A stretch of DNA of 64,000 bases from the NCBI GenBank assembly GCA_965178635.1, contig CBCXVT010000002.1:3529-67528 (forward strand). The letters are read 5' to 3'. Source of the DNA: GCA-2733415 sp965178635 (GTDB lineage: Bacteria; Bacteroidota; Bacteroidia; Flavobacteriales; Flavobacteriaceae). The notes beneath the pieces are model-generated. The model did no database searches, was not told where the DNA came from, and saw nothing but the letters and a program-made list of their open reading frames with translations. The translations under genes and the position numbers were made by a program. Shown piece by piece: positions 48,608 to 57,430 of the stretch (its first letter is position 1; each line of letters opens with the position of its first letter).

Positions 48608-49108
48608 ATGACACAAAAGCCTCAGCCAACAATCAAAATTAGTTCTGATAAACAATTTGTAGGAACGTCTAAAAAGATGTCTTTAGTAAATGATACTACT
48701 GGAGAATTGTTCAGAACATTCATGCCCAGAAAAAAGGAAATTCAAAATTTAAAAAACTCTAATGTTTTAGATTTACGTGTGTATGATGAGTCATATTTTC
48801 TAGAGTTTAATCCATCTGCTGAATTTGTGAAATATGTTTTAGTAGAATGTGATCAACTGACTGAAGTTCCAAACGGTATGGAGGTGTATGATTTTAAAGG
48901 CGGGGAATATGCAGTATTCTTGTATAGAGGGTTGGCTGCAGATAAACGTATTTATGAATACATATTCAGAGAATGGTTGCCAAGCTCAAAATACACTTTA
49001 GATAACAGACCTCATTTTGAGGTTTTGGGCCCAAAAACAAAATTAAACGACTCAGATTCTGAAGAAGAAATATGGGTGCCAATCAAGCTGAAAAAGGAAC
49101 AGATATGA
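48608..49108 (+). CDS. GyrI-like effector-binding domain protein
   Basis: The 166 residues match the AraC-type effector-binding (GyrI-like) fold: VPNGMEVYDFKGGEYAVF and YEYIFREWLPSSKYTLDNRPHFEVL near the C-terminus. No DNA-binding domain is attached. Such stand-alone domains bind small molecules or inhibit gyrase. Its stop overlaps the start of the next gene. It follows the response regulator by 33 bases. Confidence 0.8.
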   Translation: MTQKPQPTIKISSDKQFVGTSKKMSLVNDTTGELFRTFMPRKKEIQNLKNSNVLDLRVYDESYFLEFNPSAEFVKYVLVECDQLTEVPNGMEVYDFKGGEYAVFLYRGLAADKRIYEYIFREWLPSSKYTLDNRPHFEVLGPKTKLNDSDSEEEIWVPIKLKKEQI

Positions 49109-49899
49109 TGAAACATAGTTTTTTATTATGGATGTTGGTAATGAGTTTGTTTGGATTTTCTCAAGAACAAATATCTGTTGAACTTCAAAACACAATAGTT
49201 TTAAATGCCGATAAATTTATAGGTATAAACATGTTTGATGAGCAGTTTGTAGTTAAAGACAATACCTTATTAAAAACCACTTCGGATCAAGAGTATGCGT
49301 ACAAAAATATTCAGTTAGGAGATATGCATACTATTGGAATCATAAATACATTACAGTCTTCTGTTTTTTATAAAGACTTTAATGTGTTTGTACAGTTAGA
49401 TAAAAAATTAGGCGAATTGAATACTATTGATTTTAATACAATATCTGATTTTAGTACAGTCACCTATGCTGCAATGACAAGTAATAAGCGTTTATGGATT
49501 TTTAATTCGGATACGCAACAATTGCAAATATATAATCCGCAACATGATAGTATAGAAGCCTCAACTATACCGCTTCAAGAGTCAATGCTAAAGTTTTATA
49601 GCAATTATAATTTTTGTTGGGCATTGAGTGCAACTAAACTGTTACAGTTTAATGTGTATGGAAACTTATTAAACACATATGCTTTGGAAGATTATGACGA
49701 TTTTGTGTATTACAAAGGGTACTTTGTGTTGAAAAAGTCTAATGAGTTGTTTTTATTATCTGCAGAAGAAACAATTCCAAAAAAAATAATCTTACAAGAA
49801 ATACCTATAAAAGATTTTTCTGTAACAAATGAAACCTTGTATATTTACACAGGAAAAGAACTGTACTCTTTCGCAATTAACTTGAAACAAACAGATTAG
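49105..49899 (+). CDS. Secreted hypothetical protein, possibly a beta-propeller
   Basis: I use the ATG at 49105, which overlaps the stop of the preceding gene (ATGA), and not the ATG at 49072 inside it. The 264 residues start with a signal peptide (MSLFGFSQ). The rest has repeated short strands and turns, for example YKNIQLGDMHTIGI, LWIFNSDTQQLQIY, ALSATKLLQFNVYGNLLNTY, LYIYTGKELYSF, which suggest a propeller. The family is not known to me. The next gene starts 2 bases later. Confidence 0.65.
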   Translation: MMKHSFLLWMLVMSLFGFSQEQISVELQNTIVLNADKFIGINMFDEQFVVKDNTLLKTTSDQEYAYKNIQLGDMHTIGIINTLQSSVFYKDFNVFVQLDKKLGELNTIDFNTISDFSTVTYAAMTSNKRLWIFNSDTQQLQIYNPQHDSIEASTIPLQESMLKFYSNYNFCWALSATKLLQFNVYGNLLNTYALEDYDDFVYYKGYFVLKKSNELFLLSAEETIPKKIILQEIPIKDFSVTNETLYIYTGKELYSFAINLKQTD

Positions 49900-49901
49900 A
49901 T

Positions 49902-50513
49902 ATGCACGTAGCAATTGCAGGAAATATTGGCGCTGGTAAAACAACACTTACAAAATTATTAGCAAAGCATTTTAATTGGGAACCACAATTTGAAGATGTA
50001 GTTGATAATCCGTATTTGGATGATTTTTACACCAAAATGGAACGTTGGTCATTCAATCTGCAAGTTTATTTTTTAAATTCTAGATTCCGACAAGTTTTAG
50101 AAATTAGAGAAAGCGGTCAAGACACAATTCAAGACAGAACCATTTATGAAGATGCGCATATTTTTGCGCCAAACTTACATTCAATGGGTTTGATGACTAA
50201 TAGAGATTTTGAAAATTACAAGTCTTTATTTGAGTTAATGGAATCTCTAGTAAAAGGACCAGATTTGTTAATCTATTTGCGAAGTTCAATTCCTAATTTA
50301 GTAGGGCAAATTCATAAGCGTGGTAGAGATTATGAAAACTCAATTAGTATAGACTATCTGAGCAGATTAAATGAACGTTACGAGGCTTGGATACATGATT
50401 ATAAAGGCAAGTTACTTATCATTGATGTTGATGATTTAAATTTTGTTGACAATCCAGAAGATTTAGGTTTAATCATCAATAAGATAGATGCCGAGTTAAA
50501 CGGATTATTTTAA
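49902..50513 (+). CDS. Deoxynucleoside kinase
   Basis: The 203-residue protein has the P-loop GNIGAGKT (about 7-14) and the family markers EDVVDNPYLDDFY, QDRTIYEDAHIFA and DLLIYLRSS, with a lid segment near RGRDYE. It phosphorylates deoxynucleosides (salvage), the preferred base being unknown. It is the last gene of a transcript starting with the two-component system or the GyrI-like gene, and a terminator follows. Confidence 0.88.
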   Translation: MHVAIAGNIGAGKTTLTKLLAKHFNWEPQFEDVVDNPYLDDFYTKMERWSFNLQVYFLNSRFRQVLEIRESGQDTIQDRTIYEDAHIFAPNLHSMGLMTNRDFENYKSLFELMESLVKGPDLLIYLRSSIPNLVGQIHKRGRDYENSISIDYLSRLNERYEAWIHDYKGKLLIIDVDDLNFVDNPEDLGLIINKIDAELNGLF

Positions 50514-50529
50514 ACATAAAAACACAAAA

Positions 50530-50563
50530 CAAAAGCCCTTTAAATCATTAAAGGGCTTTTTTA
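50530..50563. terminator. Bidirectional terminator between the kinase and hppA
   Basis: AAAAGCCCTTTAA and TTAAAGGGCTTTT pair perfectly around ATCA. Confidence 0.85.
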
Positions 50564-50583
50564 ATATTATATGATTTATAAAA

Positions 50584-53565
50584 TTACTCTTCTTTTTTCG
50601 GGTTCAATTCTATAGAGAATTCAACCTTAACATCATCCCCTAATAAACCTCCAGCTTCACCTACATGAAATTCTGCTCTGTTAATAGTGATTTCACCTTC
50701 AAATGCAGCAGATGGAAAGCCCCAAGGTGTTGCTTGTTTTCCTAAATATTTCATTGATAAAAGTATTTCCTTTGTCACATCTTTCACAGTTAAATGTCCG
50801 TGTAATAAAACATCGTGAGGTGTTTTAGTCATCTTGTTAGCCACAAATGTGATGGTTGGAAATTTCTCTGCGCCAAAGTATTCATCTTCTTTTAAATGAG
50901 CATCCCTTTTGTCGTTTGAGGTGTTTATTGAATTCACATCAATAGTCACGTTTGCTTTAAAGTTGTCTTCTGAAAAATCAAATTCACCAGAAACTGTTTT
51001 AAAACTTCCTTTTGAAGTTGCTAAAATATGTCTGATAGAAAAATCAACATAAGTATGAGAACCATCTAAAGTCCAAACACCTTCTAATTCCGAAACATCT
51101 GGAGATGCTTTTTTAGGTGATTCTTGTTCTAATGCTGCAATTTTAGCTTTTACTTCTTCTTCCGATCCTTTAAAAACTTGCTCAGTAACAAGAGCTTTCC
51201 CGTTCTCGGTAATAGTACTGCTTACGGTAGCTTCAACAGTTCCGTCTTTGTTCTTCTTCATTCTAACTTCTACTTGTTTATCAAGTGTATGTTCGTCTTC
51301 AGAAAATTTTAATTCAGTGTCAGAATCAAGAACATGTTTTTTACCGTCTTCATCAATCCAAATTTTAACTTCTTTGTTCACTTCATGCGTCTTTGAATGT
51401 CCACCCAAAATAGGTGCTATAACTAACCCTATCAAACAGGTTAATTTGATTAAAATATTCATAGATGGCCCAGAAGTATCTTTAAACGGATCACCAACAG
51501 TATCTCCAGTAACAGCAGCTTTATGTGCATCGGATCCTTTGTAAGTCATCACACCATTAATTTCTACACCAGCTTCAAAAGATTTTTTAGCATTATCCCA
51601 AGCACCACCAGCGTTGTTTTGAAATATAGCCCAAAGCACTCCGGAAACTGTAACTCCGGCCATATAACCACCTAACATTTCCGCGATCGCTAATTTGTCC
51701 ATGCCAAATAGTAACGGCACAAACGCAATCAGTAAAGGGAAACATATGGTTAATAATCCAGGTAGTATCATTTCTTTTAAAGAGGCTTTAGTAGAGATAG
51801 CAACACATTTGTCATATTCAGGTTTTCCGGTACCTTCCATAATACCAGGAATATCTTTAAACTGACGCCTTACCTCATAAACCATTTCCATGGCGGCTTT
51901 ACCAACTGCATTCATCGCCAAGGCTGAAAATACCACAGGCACCATTCCACCAACGAATAACATTGCTAAAACTGGCGCTTTAAAAATATTTATACCGTCA
52001 ATCCCAGTAAAGGTGACGTAAGCAGCAAATAATGCTAATGAGGTTAACGCTGCAGAAGCAATGGCAAATCCTTTTCCAGTTGCTGCAGTTGTGTTTCCAA
52101 CGGCATCAAGAATATCTGTACGTTCTCTAACAATTGGGTCTTGTTCACTCATTTCCGCAATTCCACCTGCATTGTCGGCAATTGGTCCAAATGCATCAAT
52201 TGCTAATTGCATAGCGGTTGTTGCCATCATTGCTGAGGCTGCTAAAGCAACGCCGTAAAACCCGGCTAATTCATAAGAGGTCCATATAGCCCCTGCGAAT
52301 AATAAAACAGAGGGGAAAGTAGACACCATACCAGTTGCCAAACCTGCAATGATATTAGTTCCTGCTCCGGTACTTGATTTTTCTACAATTTGTAAGATTG
52401 GCTTCTTTCCTAAACCAGTGTAGTATTCTGTAATTGATGAAATCACACCACCAACAATTAATCCAACCAAGGTTGCATAAAATACACGCATTGCAGAAAT
52501 GTCTTGCACACCTTCTCCGAAGAAATTCATTTGCATAGTTTCAGGTAACATCCATTTGCATAAACCAAAACACGACATTGCTACCAAGATAATAGCTGTA
52601 ATGTTTCCTTTATTCAACGCTCCCATAACTTGAGATTCTTTGGCCTCATTAGATTTTATATTCACTAACATCGTCCCTATCAATGAAATGATAATACCAA
52701 CACCAGCAATTGCCATTGGTAATAAAATTGGTCCGATACCTCCAAAGGCATCATCTATAGAGCCGTTCATATCTTTAATCACATAGTTTCCTAAAACCAT
52801 AGCTGCTAAAACAGTGGCCACATATGACCCAAATAAATCGGCACCCATACCCGCAACATCACCTACATTATCACCTACGTTATCCGCAATAGTAGCTGGA
52901 TTTCGAGGGTCGTCTTCTGGAATTCCTGCTTCCACTTTTCCTACTAAATCGGCACCAACATCGGCGGCCTTGGTATAAATTCCACCTCCAACACGCGCAA
53001 ATAAAGCGATTGATTCAGCTCCTAAAGAGAACCCTGCTAAAGTTTCTAATACAATGGTCATATCATCTACAGAAGTCCATTCACCTCCCATGTACATTTG
53101 GTAAAAGATAATAAAGAAGGTTGTTAACCCAAGAACTGCTAATCCTGCAACTCCTAAACCCATTACGGTTCCGCCACCAAAAGATACTTTCAATGCATTT
53201 GGTAAACTCGTTTTTGCGGCTTGTGTAGTTCTTACATTAGTTTTTGTGGCTATTTTCATTCCCATATTTCCTGCCAATGCAGAAAAAAACGCCCCGCATA
53301 TAAAAGCAATTACTATGAGCCAATCTGTAGTTGGTACGATATACGATACAACTGCAAGTAATACACTTACGATAAGTACAAAAACGGATAACAGTCGGTA
53401 TTCAGCATTTAGAAAAGCAAGTGCGCCTTCATAGATGTGATCAGAAATTTCTTTCATTTTTCCATCTCCAGCATCTTGTTTCATCACCCATGCTTTTTTA
53501 ATAAGCATATAAAGAAGTCCAATTACAGCTGCTGCAATTGGCATGTAAATCATCATTGATTCCAT
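50584..53565 (-). CDS. hppA: Membrane pyrophosphatase (ion-pumping) fused to a C-terminal YceI-like domain
   Basis: Residues 1 to about 720 are a full ion-pumping pyrophosphatase with about 16 helices and the acidic motifs PEDDPRNPATIADNVGDN and DVAGMGADLF. At residue 494 the motif GNTTAATGKG has Ala with Gly497, the sign of the K+-dependent type. A charged linker (about 720-825) follows, and then an YceI-like domain (about 826-993: WTLDGSHTYVDFSIRH, VTIDVNSINTSNDKRD, FPTITFVANK, GGLLGDDVKVEFSIEL). Both ends of such pumps face the periplasm, where YceI proteins also work, so the topology fits. YceI relatives bind isoprenoid lipids. The fusion is unusual to my knowledge. A soluble pyrophosphatase gene lies upstream. 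Confidence 0.9.
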   Translation of the reverse strand: MESMMIYMPIAAAVIGLLYMLIKKAWVMKQDAGDGKMKEISDHIYEGALAFLNAEYRLLSVFVLIVSVLLAVVSYIVPTTDWLIVIAFICGAFFSALAGNMGMKIATKTNVRTTQAAKTSLPNALKVSFGGGTVMGLGVAGLAVLGLTTFFIIFYQMYMGGEWTSVDDMTIVLETLAGFSLGAESIALFARVGGGIYTKAADVGADLVGKVEAGIPEDDPRNPATIADNVGDNVGDVAGMGADLFGSYVATVLAAMVLGNYVIKDMNGSIDDAFGGIGPILLPMAIAGVGIIISLIGTMLVNIKSNEAKESQVMGALNKGNITAIILVAMSCFGLCKWMLPETMQMNFFGEGVQDISAMRVFYATLVGLIVGGVISSITEYYTGLGKKPILQIVEKSSTGAGTNIIAGLATGMVSTFPSVLLFAGAIWTSYELAGFYGVALAASAMMATTAMQLAIDAFGPIADNAGGIAEMSEQDPIVRERTDILDAVGNTTAATGKGFAIASAALTSLALFAAYVTFTGIDGINIFKAPVLAMLFVGGMVPVVFSALAMNAVGKAAMEMVYEVRRQFKDIPGIMEGTGKPEYDKCVAISTKASLKEMILPGLLTICFPLLIAFVPLLFGMDKLAIAEMLGGYMAGVTVSGVLWAIFQNNAGGAWDNAKKSFEAGVEINGVMTYKGSDAHKAAVTGDTVGDPFKDTSGPSMNILIKLTCLIGLVIAPILGGHSKTHEVNKEVKIWIDEDGKKHVLDSDTELKFSEDEHTLDKQVEVRMKKNKDGTVEATVSSTITENGKALVTEQVFKGSEEEVKAKIAALEQESPKKASPDVSELEGVWTLDGSHTYVDFSIRHILATSKGSFKTVSGEFDFSEDNFKANVTIDVNSINTSNDKRDAHLKEDEYFGAEKFPTITFVANKMTKTPHDVLLHGHLTVKDVTKEILLSMKYLGKQATPWGFPSAAFEGEITINRAEFHVGEAGGLLGDDVKVEFSIELNPKKEE

Positions 53566-53624
53566 AAGTTAGTTTAAGTTTAAAAGATTAATTCTTCTAA
53601 AAGTACTAAAAATCAATGAGATAT

Positions 53625-53662
53625 AAAAAAGGCGCTATTCAAATGAATACCGCCTTTTTTTA
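53625..53662 (-). terminator. Terminator between ppa and hppA
   Basis: AGGCG-TATTC and GAATA-CCGCCT pair around AAAT with one bulge on each side. A and T runs flank it. Confidence 0.7.
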
Positions 53663-53678
53663 TAATGTAAGGAAATTA

Positions 53679-54206
53679 CTAGATTGTAAAGTTTCCTGTT
53701 GTTTTGTGCTCGCTAGTTTCGTAACGCTCAATACACTTGTCTAAAATGTCATATGCTTCTTGAGCATCTCCCCATCCACCAACATCAACTCTTTTCTTTT
53801 CAAGATCTTTGTATACTTGGAAAAAGTGTGTGATTTCTTTAACTTGGTGTGGATTCATGTCAGATAAATCGTTTAAGTTATTCCAGATTGGATCAGAAAC
53901 TGGTACACAGATAATTTTTTCATCTGGTCCTTTTTCATCAGCCATATGGAATACTCCGATAGGCTTTACTTCCATAACACACATTGGGAACGTTGGCTCA
54001 GTTCCTAAAACTAATACATCTAATGGATCACCATCTAATGCTAAAGTTTCTGGAATAAATCCGTAATCTGCTGGGTACATCATTGAAGAAAATAACATTC
54101 TGTCAAATCTGATTTTTCCTAATTCGAAATCGTACTCGTATTTATTTCTGCTTCCTTTTGGAATTTCTATTAAAACATCAAATGTTCTTTTTATTGCTGC
54201 GCTCAT
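53679..54206 (-). CDS. ppa: Soluble inorganic pyrophosphatase
   Basis: The 175-residue enzyme has the family I signature: EIPKGSRNKYEYD, DYGFIPETLALDGDPLDVLVL with the metal-binding acids, and GVFHMADEKGPDEKI. It hydrolyses pyrophosphate in the cytoplasm. It lies directly upstream of hppA on the same strand, but a terminator separates them. Two pyrophosphate-using enzymes thus sit side by side. Confidence 0.95.
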   Translation of the reverse strand: MSAAIKRTFDVLIEIPKGSRNKYEYDFELGKIRFDRMLFSSMMYPADYGFIPETLALDGDPLDVLVLGTEPTFPMCVMEVKPIGVFHMADEKGPDEKIICVPVSDPIWNNLNDLSDMNPHQVKEITHFFQVYKDLEKKRVDVGGWGDAQEAYDILDKCIERYETSEHKTTGNFTI

Positions 54207-54344
54207 AGCTCTTGTTTTATTTTTTTAATCAGTGCGCGAAAGTACATAAAAATATAGGTAAAAACCACGAATATGTATCATTTTTAAGTTAAGCTCAAGG
54301 TTTTAGTAAGGTCATCATGAGTGTTTTATGTATTCCTTGTTAGG

Positions 54345-54373
54345 TTGTAGCTATGTTTTATTCCTTATATTTG
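54345..54373 (+). promoter_or_regulatory. Predicted promoter of the PagL-like gene
   Basis: TTG at 54345-54347, 18 bases, TATATTTG at 54366-54373. The ATG at 54381 follows after 7 bases, so the leader would be very short. Confidence 0.6.
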
Positions 54374-54380
54374 CGGCCTT

Positions 54381-55490
54381 ATGGTGAAAAAAATAATTCT
54401 TTTTTTATACTTGTGTATTGGGTTTGTCGGGTTTTCTCAAGATGAAACGCTTTCTAAATCTTCTACAATAGATGCTAATTATATGTACGGTGTTATTGCC
54501 AATCATAATTCTAATATTTTGCATTTAATAACCGGGCACCCTGAAGGGGTATTGTTAAGTTGGAATAAGAAAACATTTGGTGAGCAAGCTTGGCAAGAAC
54601 GGTTTAATTATCCGGATGTTGGGGTGTCGTTTTTATATCAAGATTTTAAGAATGAGTATTTAGGTAAAAACTACTCACTTTATGCGCACTATAATTTTTA
54701 TTTCTTGAAACGTCATCTGATGTTTAGAATGGGGCAAGGTATTGCCTATGCTTCTAATCCTTATGATAGCGATACAAACCATAGAAATGTAGCGTTTGGT
54801 TCTCGTTTGTTGAGCAGTACATATATGATGCTAAATTATAAGAAAGAACGCTTATTTAAATCGCCTATTGGTGTGCAAACAGGATTGACGTTAACGCATT
54901 ATTCAAACGCGAATATAAAAGCGCCTAATACTAGTATCAATACTTTTTCTGTCAATTTAGGATTGACTTATAACTTAGATAAAGATGCTGAAGTCACTTA
55001 TATTCATAGAGAAAAAGATACAGTTTCAATTGATAAGAAGATTAAATATAACATCGCTTTTAGAGGAGGAATCAATCAAGGAGATGTTATTGGTACAAAG
55101 CAATATCCGTTTTATATAGCATCTTTTTATGCAGATAAACGTTTGGGGCAATTAAGTGCCATTCAAGTTGGAGTTGACGCATTTTTTTCTATGTTCTTAA
55201 AAGAAGAAATTAAGTTTAATTCTATTGCTTATCCAGAAAATAATGTTGGTCCAGATACCGATTACAAACGCGTAGGATTGTTTGTTGGTCATGAATTGTT
55301 TATTAATAAAATGTCGTTAATCACTCAGTTGGGGTATTATGTGTACTATCCGTATGAATTTGAAATTAGAGTGTATGAACGTATTGGTTTAAAACGTTAT
55401 TTTGGAGAAAAAGTATTTGGATCAATGACTTTAAAAGCGCATGGTGCAGCTGCAGAAGCCTTAGAGTTTGGAATTGGTGTACGATTATAA
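54381..55490 (+). CDS. PagL-like lipid A deacylase (acyloxyacyl hydrolase family)
   Basis: The 369-residue protein has a signal peptide (GFVGFSQ) and reads as an outer-membrane barrel. The motif THYSNANIKAPN holds the H-x-S-N pair of PagL (here H173 and S175), the catalytic His and Ser that remove a 3-O-acyl chain from lipid A. It is about twice as long as PagL, so other roles are possible. It overlaps no gene, but the DUF2807 gene begins 10 bases after its stop. Confidence 0.75.
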   Translation: MVKKIILFLYLCIGFVGFSQDETLSKSSTIDANYMYGVIANHNSNILHLITGHPEGVLLSWNKKTFGEQAWQERFNYPDVGVSFLYQDFKNEYLGKNYSLYAHYNFYFLKRHLMFRMGQGIAYASNPYDSDTNHRNVAFGSRLLSSTYMMLNYKKERLFKSPIGVQTGLTLTHYSNANIKAPNTSINTFSVNLGLTYNLDKDAEVTYIHREKDTVSIDKKIKYNIAFRGGINQGDVIGTKQYPFYIASFYADKRLGQLSAIQVGVDAFFSMFLKEEIKFNSIAYPENNVGPDTDYKRVGLFVGHELFINKMSLITQLGYYVYYPYEFEIRVYERIGLKRYFGEKVFGSMTLKAHGAAAEALEFGIGVRL

Positions 55491-55500
55491 TTTAAGTAGG

Positions 55501-56247
55501 ATGAAGAGAATTATATATATATGTTTGTCAGTGTTACTATTTGCTTGCGATAGTGAAAATGCAAACGATTGCTTTCAGAAATCGGGACGTATTATTACTG
55601 AAGAAATTGCTTTGCCAACTTTCACTAAAATTAAAGTGAATAGAGATGTAGAATTGATTTTAAAAGATGGTGCTACTCAGAAAGTACTAATAGAAACCGG
55701 AGAGAATTTATTGAATGATGTAGATTTTTCAGTTGTTAATGACCGTCTAGAAATAACGGAGAACAATACCTGTAATTTTGTGAGAGATTATAATATTACA
55801 AAAGTATATGTAACCGCTCCTAATATTACTGAAATTATAAGTTCTACACAATTTAAAATTAGTTCAGATGGGGTATTGAATTATTCAGATTTAGATGTGC
55901 TTTCAGAAGATTTTCATGATTCATCAATTATAGCTGTTGGCGATATTGATATGAGCTTACATACGCAAAACCTAAAGGTTGTAGGAAATAACCTAACATC
56001 CTTTAAAATGCAAGGAACAGCTGAAAACCTGAATATTACGTTTGCGGCTGGTGATGGTAGGTTTAATGGTGCTAATTTGATAGCTAACAAGGTGTATGTT
56101 TACCACAGAGGTACAAATAGAATTAGTGTTAATCCGCAATTAGAATTAAAAGGAACTTTGCTTAGTACAGGTAATTTAATTGCTAAAAACCACCCGCCGA
56201 TAGTAGATGTTGAACAATTGTATACAGGGCGATTGATTTTTGAATAA
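55501..56247 (+). CDS. DUF2807 (head GIN domain) lipoprotein
   Basis: I start at ATG 55501. The 248 residues begin with a lipoprotein signal (LSVLLFACDSE, Cys near 16) and continue with a DUF2807 beta-helix: FTKIKVNRDVELILKDG, VYVTAPNITEIISS, and LNITFAAGDGRFNGANL. The family occurs widely in Bacteroidota as an exported adhesin-like domain; no function is established that I know. It follows the PagL-like gene by 10 bases, suggesting an operon. Confidence 0.85.
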   Translation: MKRIIYICLSVLLFACDSENANDCFQKSGRIITEEIALPTFTKIKVNRDVELILKDGATQKVLIETGENLLNDVDFSVVNDRLEITENNTCNFVRDYNITKVYVTAPNITEIISSTQFKISSDGVLNYSDLDVLSEDFHDSSIIAVGDIDMSLHTQNLKVVGNNLTSFKMQGTAENLNITFAAGDGRFNGANLIANKVYVYHRGTNRISVNPQLELKGTLLSTGNLIAKNHPPIVDVEQLYTGRLIFE

Positions 56248-56292
56248 GTAAAAACAAAAGCCCCTATCACTCAAGAGTTTGTTAATTCTTGT

Positions 56293-56300
56293 TACTTTTG
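56293..56300 (+). promoter_or_regulatory. Predicted -7 element of rlmN
   Basis: TACTTTTG, 8 bases before the ATG. A -33 at normal spacing is not seen. Confidence 0.4.
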
Positions 56301-56308
56301 CATTAGAT

Positions 56309-57349
56309 ATGGAAATTATAAAAAGAGATATTAGAAAATTAACCAAAGAGGAGTTAAGAACATTTTTTACAGAAAATGGCGATAAAGCTTTTCGAGGAAA
56401 CCAAGTTTACGAATGGTTATGGGGAAAAGGCGCACATGTTTTTGATGACATGACTAACCTTTCTAAAGACACCAGAGAAATGCTTGAAGCTAATTTTGTA
56501 ATCAATCATATTTCTGTAGATCAAATGCAACGTAGTTCGGATGGAACTATAAAAAATGCAGTAAAACTACATGATGGTTTAATTGTGGAATCTGTATTAA
56601 TTCCTACCGCAACTAGAACTACGGCTTGTGTATCAAGTCAAGTAGGGTGTAGTTTAGATTGTCAGTTTTGTGCAACAGCGCGTTTAAAACGCATGCGAAA
56701 CTTGAATCCTGATGAAATTTATGACCAAGTAGTTGCTATAGATAAAGAAAGTAGGCAGTACTATGACAGACCATTGTCAAATATTGTATTCATGGGAATG
56801 GGGGAGCCTTTGATGAATTACAATAATGTCATTAAGGCAATTGATAAAATCACATCTCCGGAAGGTTTAGGAATGTCACCTAAACGAATTATTGTATCAA
56901 CTTCTGGTATCCCAAAGATGATTAAGAAAATGGCTGATGATGAAGTGAAATTCAAATTAGCAGTCTCTTTACATTCAGCTATAGATGAAGTCAGAACTAA
57001 GATTATGCCCTTTAATGAAACATTCCCATTAACAGATTTAAGAGAGGCTTTAGCGTATTGGTATTCAAAAACAAAGAGCAGAATATCTTACGAATACATT
57101 GTGTGGAAAGGTATAAATGACAATCAAGAGGCTATTGATGCCTTGTTGAAATTTTGTAGTTATGTGCCGTGTAAAGTTAATATTATAGAATACAATCCTA
57201 TTGACGATGGTATGTTTCAGCAAGCAGATAGAAGTTTGGTTGATGAGTATTTACGTCAATTAGAAAAGCATCATATCCCTGCAACTGTACGTCGTTCAAG
57301 AGGAAAAGATATTGATGCGGCTTGTGGGCAATTAGCAAATAAGTCTTAA
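56309..57349 (+). CDS. rlmN: 23S rRNA (adenine-2503-C2)-methyltransferase
   Basis: I start at ATG 56309, because the promoter element lies before it and the ten codons upstream are not family-like. The 346 residues have the radical-SAM cluster C114, C118, C121 (CSLDCQFC), FMGMGEPLMNY, and a C-terminal C339 that carries the methyl intermediate. The enzyme methylates A2503 in 23S rRNA and also tRNA. A polyprenyl synthase gene follows. Confidence 0.96.
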   Translation: MEIIKRDIRKLTKEELRTFFTENGDKAFRGNQVYEWLWGKGAHVFDDMTNLSKDTREMLEANFVINHISVDQMQRSSDGTIKNAVKLHDGLIVESVLIPTATRTTACVSSQVGCSLDCQFCATARLKRMRNLNPDEIYDQVVAIDKESRQYYDRPLSNIVFMGMGEPLMNYNNVIKAIDKITSPEGLGMSPKRIIVSTSGIPKMIKKMADDEVKFKLAVSLHSAIDEVRTKIMPFNETFPLTDLREALAYWYSKTKSRISYEYIVWKGINDNQEAIDALLKFCSYVPCKVNIIEYNPIDDGMFQQADRSLVDEYLRQLEKHHIPATVRRSRGKDIDAACGQLANKS

Positions 57350-57395
57350 AAAAAATGAGATCAATAAAAAAAGAACTTGCATTATTTTTTTTTGC

Positions 57396-57403
57396 TAAGT
57401 TTG
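57396..57403 (+). promoter_or_regulatory. Predicted -7 element of the polyprenyl synthase gene
   Basis: TAAGTTTG is preceded by TTG at 57377-57379 with 16 bases between, slightly short of the usual 19. The TTG start codon is at 57431. Confidence 0.4.
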
Positions 57404-57430
57404 TAATACACAATTCAACTGTAACATACC

